Positions 60,402 through 64,000 of a stretch of 64,000 nucleotides of DNA are shown here, piece after piece. The position numbers were made by a program, and so were the translations under genes. Origin of the DNA: JAJCYX01 sp965243825 (lineage in GTDB: Bacteria > Chloroflexota > Dehalococcoidia > Lucifugimonadales > Lucifugimonadaceae); the NCBI GenBank assembly GCA_965243825.1, contig CBDEVT010000001.1, positions 310,001-374,000 of the forward strand, in the 5' to 3' direction. Position 1 is the stretch's first letter; each line of letters starts with the position of its first letter. The notes under the pieces are model-generated. The model saw only the letters and a program-made list of their open reading frames with translations. It had not been told where the DNA came from and made no database searches.

Positions 60402-61975
60402 TGATGCCACTCCCCGAATTCACGCTTGACCATATGCTGCGCAACAGCCTGGAAGCGGCGCCTTCCCAGATCGCAGTGATCGACGGTGACGAGTCGTACT
60501 CATACGCCGACCTTGATGCTGCCGTTGCGCGTCTCGGCGGTGCCCTGCTCGCAAACGGGGTTGAGCGTGGAGACCGAGTTGGCGTCCTTGTCGAGAAGAG
60601 CTGGAACTCGGTCGTCAGCATGTTCGGCATCAACCGGGCGGGGGCTGTGTTCGTGAATCTAAGTCCCCTGCTCAAGCACGATCAGATCACCCATATCATG
60701 TCCGATTGCCAGGTCAGCGCACTGATCGCCGACCCCGACCTGCTGCCTGAAGAGGATTTGCCGCACGTCAAAACACTCTTCGTTACTGGTGAAAGCTCTG
60801 GCAGAGTGTCCTGGACCGATTCTGAGCATTCGCTGGACACAGTGATGGCTGGCGCTGAACCAGAGACAGCTGTCAACGCTAAGAGCAGTGACCTGGCAAC
60901 AATCATCTACACGTCTGGATCGACCGGCCGCCCCAAAGGCATCATGCTGACTCACGCAAACGCCGTGGCCGGTTCTCAGATCGTAAACACGTACTTGGAG
61001 AACACTCCAGAAGATCGGGTACTGTGTGTTCTTCCATTCAACTTCGACGCCGGGCTTAACCAGCTCCTGACGATGATCCGCATCGGTGGCACTGCTGTGC
61101 TCCAGCGCTCGCTCCTACCGGGTGACATCCTCAAGAACCTGAGAGAGCACAAAATCACGGGTCTGGCGGGTGTGCCGCCACTCTGGGCAGTGCTTCAGCA
61201 GTTGAAGCGCAGCCTGGAGAAAGAGCCGCTGGCTGATCTCCGGTACATCAGCAACACCGGCGGCATGATTCCCGGCGCTCATCTCGACCGCCTCAGGGCG
61301 ATGATGCCGAACACGAAGATCTACCTGATGTACGGCCTGACGGAGGCCTTCAGATCGACCTATCTGCCACCTGACCAGATTGACCGTGGTCCTTCATGTA
61401 TCGGCAAGGCAATCCCAGACACGGACATCTGGGTCGTCACCCCGGACGGCAAGGAAACTGCACCTGGAGAGCCCGGTGAACTGATTCACAGGGGACCGAC
61501 CGTTGCGCTTGGCTACTGGGGCGACCCTGAAAAGACAGCCGCTGTCTACAGGCCAAACCCATTCGCTCCAGAAGGCACTCTCGGCCGCGATATGGTCGTC
61601 TACTCAGGTGACCTCGTCACGCGGGACGAAGAGGGCTACATGTACTTCGTAGGCCGACGCGACGAGCAGATCAAGACGGAGGGTTACAGGGTCAGCCCAC
61701 AGGAAGTGGAAGACATGCTCTGTGCCAGTCCGTACGTCCACGAAGCAGCCGTATTCGGCAAGAAGGACCCTGTCCTGGGCCATCGAATTGTCGCTGTTGT
61801 CTCAAGCAATGGCCATGAGGACGCTTCGGCCGAAAACATCAAGGCATATGTGGGAGACAAGGCACCGCACTACATGGTGCCGCGAGACATCCACATCCTC
61901 TCTGAACTACCAAGAACGTCGAGCGGCAAACTCGACAGGAGCACACTGAAGCGTGAGTACGCAACAGAAGGCTAA
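60401..61975 (+). CDS. AMP-forming acyl/aminoacyl ligase
   Basis: The 524-residue ANL-superfamily enzyme has ATIIYTSGSTGRPKGIMLTH near 167, LMYGLTEAFRST, YSGDLVTRDEEGYMYFVGRRD, and the C-terminal PRTSSGKLDR with catalytic Lys near 509. These enzymes adenylate a carboxylic acid and load it on CoA or a carrier protein, here probably the adjacent ACP. The layout ACP, ligase, PLP decarboxylase matches the exosortase-A-associated acyl-CoA ligase set in other bacteria. Substrate unknown; an amino acid is possible given the following gene. Confidence 0.92.
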   Translation: MMPLPEFTLDHMLRNSLEAAPSQIAVIDGDESYSYADLDAAVARLGGALLANGVERGDRVGVLVEKSWNSVVSMFGINRAGAVFVNLSPLLKHDQITHIMSDCQVSALIADPDLLPEEDLPHVKTLFVTGESSGRVSWTDSEHSLDTVMAGAEPETAVNAKSSDLATIIYTSGSTGRPKGIMLTHANAVAGSQIVNTYLENTPEDRVLCVLPFNFDAGLNQLLTMIRIGGTAVLQRSLLPGDILKNLREHKITGLAGVPPLWAVLQQLKRSLEKEPLADLRYISNTGGMIPGAHLDRLRAMMPNTKIYLMYGLTEAFRSTYLPPDQIDRGPSCIGKAIPDTDIWVVTPDGKETAPGEPGELIHRGPTVALGYWGDPEKTAAVYRPNPFAPEGTLGRDMVVYSGDLVTRDEEGYMYFVGRRDEQIKTEGYRVSPQEVEDMLCASPYVHEAAVFGKKDPVLGHRIVAVVSSNGHEDASAENIKAYVGDKAPHYMVPRDIHILSELPRTSSGKLDRSTLKREYATEG

Positions 61976-63290
61976 GGTCGACCACCTCACCCAGGTGCTT
62001 GCTGGCGGTAGCGGGAGCGGTGAAGAGCTCTTGTTCGGCTCGAAGCCGGTCTCCGAACTCGCCGACCTGGTTTCGACCCCGTTTTATGCGTATAGCGGTG
62101 ATGCCGTCGTAGGGCGCATCAACCGCCTCCGCGAGGCACTTGGCAGCGAAACCGATATCTTCTACTCGCTGAAGGCCAACCCAAGCCTCGGTTTGTGCCA
62201 GATCATGGCAAAAGAAGGTGTCGGAGCCGAACTGGCATCTATCGGCGAGCTCCTTCTTGCCAGGAAAGCTGGCTTCACGCCTGAAGACATCATCTTTGCC
62301 GGGCCCGGCAAGACCCAGGAGGAGCTCGAAACCTCCATCGCCATGGGAATCGCAGCTATCAACGCGGAATCCGAGGGAGAGATCGAGCGAATTGCTGAAA
62401 TCGCGGAACGACTTGGGGTCCAGGCCAATGTCGGACTTCGGGTCAATCCGAATGCATCGTTGAAAGGTGCGCAGATGCGCATGGGCGGTGGTCCGCAGCA
62501 GTTCGGCATCGATGAAGAGATGCTGCCGGACGTGCTTGAGCGTTTTGCTGGCAACCCACACCTGGTGTTTACGGGCGTGCATGTCTACGCCGGTACCCAG
62601 ATGACCGATCCAGAAGCGATCCTGGCTAACTGCAAGAACACCTTGCAACTTGGTCGCACGATCTCCGAGCGAATCGAACAGCCGCTTAAGGAACTTGACT
62701 TTGGTGGCGGTTTCGCTGTGCCCTACTTCGAGAATTCGAGCGAATTCGATCTCGACGCATTCGCAGCCGGCTACCGAGAATTAATCGCCGAGGCCAAACA
62801 AGAAGATGCGTTCACGGGCACGCGTTTCATCATCGAACTCGGACGCTACCTCGTCGCCGAGGCTGGTGTTTACGTTACTCGGGTAGTCGACGTGAAGTGG
62901 TCCCGGGGAAAGAAGTTCATCGTCACAGACGGTGGAATGAATCATCACATCACGGCTACGGGCAACTTCGGGCAGGTATTCCGCAAGTCCTACCCGATGG
63001 CGGCGCTCACCACTTTGAACGCGACTACGGAGGACCCTGCGGCGGTCGTCGGACCATGCTGCACGCCTCTGGACATATTTGGTCAGAACATTGAGTTACC
63101 GGACGTAGCTGTTGGTGACCTCGTCGGCGTGTTCTACAGCGGAGCTTACGGCTACAGCGCCTCCAGCCAGGGCTTCTTGAGCCATCCGACGCCTGCTGAA
63201 GTCCTTGTCCATGGCGACAACGTAAGCGTTCTCCGCCAAGCTGGGAAGTCTGACCAGGTTCTTGAGGGTCAGCTACCCATACAGATTTAA
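61953..63290 (+). CDS. PLP-dependent decarboxylase, LysA/ornithine type (exosortase-cluster-like)
   Basis: The 445-residue fold III PLP enzyme starts at a GTG inside the end of the ligase gene (23-base overlap). IFYSLKANPSLGL holds the PLP Lys, ELDFGGGFAVPYF the phosphate loop, IELGRYLVAEAGVYVTRV follows, GPCCTPLD carries the catalytic Cys, and SGAYGYSASSQGF the C-terminal Tyr segment. Diaminopimelate decarboxylase is the nearest housekeeping relative. The neighbouring ACP and ligase instead suggest decarboxylation of an amino acid destined for, or already bound to, the carrier protein. Confidence 0.9.
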   Translation: MSTQQKAKVDHLTQVLAGGSGSGEELLFGSKPVSELADLVSTPFYAYSGDAVVGRINRLREALGSETDIFYSLKANPSLGLCQIMAKEGVGAELASIGELLLARKAGFTPEDIIFAGPGKTQEELETSIAMGIAAINAESEGEIERIAEIAERLGVQANVGLRVNPNASLKGAQMRMGGGPQQFGIDEEMLPDVLERFAGNPHLVFTGVHVYAGTQMTDPEAILANCKNTLQLGRTISERIEQPLKELDFGGGFAVPYFENSSEFDLDAFAAGYRELIAEAKQEDAFTGTRFIIELGRYLVAEAGVYVTRVVDVKWSRGKKFIVTDGGMNHHITATGNFGQVFRKSYPMAALTTLNATTEDPAAVVGPCCTPLDIFGQNIELPDVAVGDLVGVFYSGAYGYSASSQGFLSHPTPAEVLVHGDNVSVLRQAGKSDQVLEGQLPIQI

Positions 63291-63337
63291 CGTATCCACC
63301 CTACTTAGTTCCGGTCTTTTGACCGAAAGTAATATTC

Positions 63338-64000
63338 ATGACTACTGCAAAAAAGAGAGTGGCCGTATTCCTCAATGCTCCGGTGACGGAGGAACACAAG
63401 GGGAAGATCGTCAACGGCACTTCACCCAGGCACGACATCCTGTCCCTCGCCGAACGGCTGGGCGCTGACCTGATTCTTGCGAAAAACGCTGATGGATATC
63501 GTGACGCTGGTCCTAAAGGTCGCATCTGGCATCTTTTCAAGATGGGATGGCAGGCTTTCAGGCAACGGAAAAACTACGACGTCATCGTCACCGACCTTGA
63601 TGCGGTTGGCGTAGTACTGGCGTTCCTTCTTAAGTTCAGCCGGTCTCGTAAAGGCCATATCGTTATCTGCCACGGCAAACTGGCAGGAAGCTGGCAGGCC
63701 ACACTGACTCGCTGGCTCCGGTTGCACTCACATGTTGACTACTTCGTGGCGTACGGCGTCACAGTCGCTGATCGGCTAGTGGACAACGTTGGGATCCCGA
63801 AAGAGAAAGTCAAGTTCATAAGACACCCGGCCGACCACCACTGGTGGAAGCCAATGGGTGATCAACCCGAGCGACTGATCTCATCGGCCGGGATGACTCG
63901 ACGAGACTACTCCACGCTTGCGAAAGCTGTGCGAGGCGTCGATGTCCAGGTGCAGATCGCCGCATTCAGCCCCTGGGTAGACCCTCGTTTCACCACACCG
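63338..64000 (+). CDS. Glycosyltransferase (GT4-like), partial at right edge
   Basis: From ATG 63338 an open frame runs 221 codons to the window end without a stop. It begins MTTAKKRVAVFLNAPVTEEH. It has GT-B N-terminal features: YDVIVTDLDAVGVVLAFLL, HIVICHGKLAGSWQATLTRWL, VDYFVAYGVTVADRLVDNVG and IPKEKVKFIRHPADHHWW, then LISSAGMTRRDYSTLAKAVRGV, where the donor-binding domain starts. It lies 47 bases after the decarboxylase gene, across a small CGGTC-TTTT-GACCG hairpin. Donor and acceptor are unknown. Confidence 0.8.
   Translation, partial: MTTAKKRVAVFLNAPVTEEHKGKIVNGTSPRHDILSLAERLGADLILAKNADGYRDAGPKGRIWHLFKMGWQAFRQRKNYDVIVTDLDAVGVVLAFLLKFSRSRKGHIVICHGKLAGSWQATLTRWLRLHSHVDYFVAYGVTVADRLVDNVGIPKEKVKFIRHPADHHWWKPMGDQPERLISSAGMTRRDYSTLAKAVRGVDVQVQIAAFSPWVDPRFTTP

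Overview
The window looks like a chromosomal segment of a free-living bacterium, most likely a Chloroflexota member of the Dehalococcoidia/SAR202 kind. That placement is an inference from gene content: enolase-superfamily and UxuA-like sugar-acid enzymes, CaiB/BaiF CoA-transferase, MDR reductase, many Thr/Pro-rich secreted proteins, and a Wzx/Wzy polysaccharide locus with no outer-membrane export gene in view. No rRNA or ribosomal-protein gene is present to settle the lineage.

Layout. 1-6.5 kb is a minus-strand housekeeping block: a membrane protein running off the left edge, pcrA helicase, a mannonate-dehydratase-like enzyme, a lipoprotein, a methyltransferase and a BioD/DRTGG protein. At 6.8-8.8 kb a tRNA-Phe and a degenerate copy of its 3' portion bracket a small marR-nmrA-receiver operon that carries repeated MarR-type operator sites. 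8.8-14.6 kb holds metabolic genes (adenosine deaminase, enolase-superfamily enzyme, enoyl-CoA hydratase, CoA-transferase) and a HEPN-like protein. 15-25.4 kb is a sensing and surface block: lipoprotein, histidine kinase, a large anchored HEFGH metalloprotease with EF-hand-like motifs, a Ser/His signal peptidase, a stand-alone YvcK protein, two OmpR-type regulators and a PAS histidine kinase with a histone-like tail.

27.5-30.7 kb contains three consecutive minus-strand cassettes (hairpin terminator, small secreted protein, shared 21-bp leader motif). Two of the proteins are paralogues built from an 18-residue beta-roll-like repeat. The same 21-bp motif also precedes a fourth secreted protein on the plus strand.

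31.7-50.5 kb is an exopolysaccharide locus. The plus-strand operon has glycosyltransferase, initiating phosphoglycosyltransferase, flippase, glycosyltransferase, a YvcK-UDP-glucose dehydrogenase fusion, Gfo/Idh/MocA oxidoreductase, DegT aminotransferase and a glycoside hydrolase lipoprotein. The minus-strand genes are Wzz, a CapB-like ATPase, an unlisted 50-residue membrane protein, an O-antigen ligase/polymerase, a polysaccharide deacetylase, a TagA/WecG glycosyltransferase and a mannose-6-phosphate isomerase cupin. Together they provide sugar-nucleotide supply, lipid-linked repeat assembly, flipping, polymerisation, length control and trimming.

51.4-58.9 kb encodes three large secreted proteins (GH5-like multidomain enzyme, a small partner, an M23-like protein). 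59-64 kb has a GNAT acyltransferase, acyl carrier protein, acyl-adenylating ligase, PLP decarboxylase and a glycosyltransferase cut by the right edge. This set resembles the accessory genes of exosortase-associated polysaccharide clusters, but no exosortase is visible. The most unusual items are the YvcK-Ugd fusion with its internal ribosome binding site, the repeated secreted-protein cassettes with their common leader, and the ACP/ligase/decarboxylase module.
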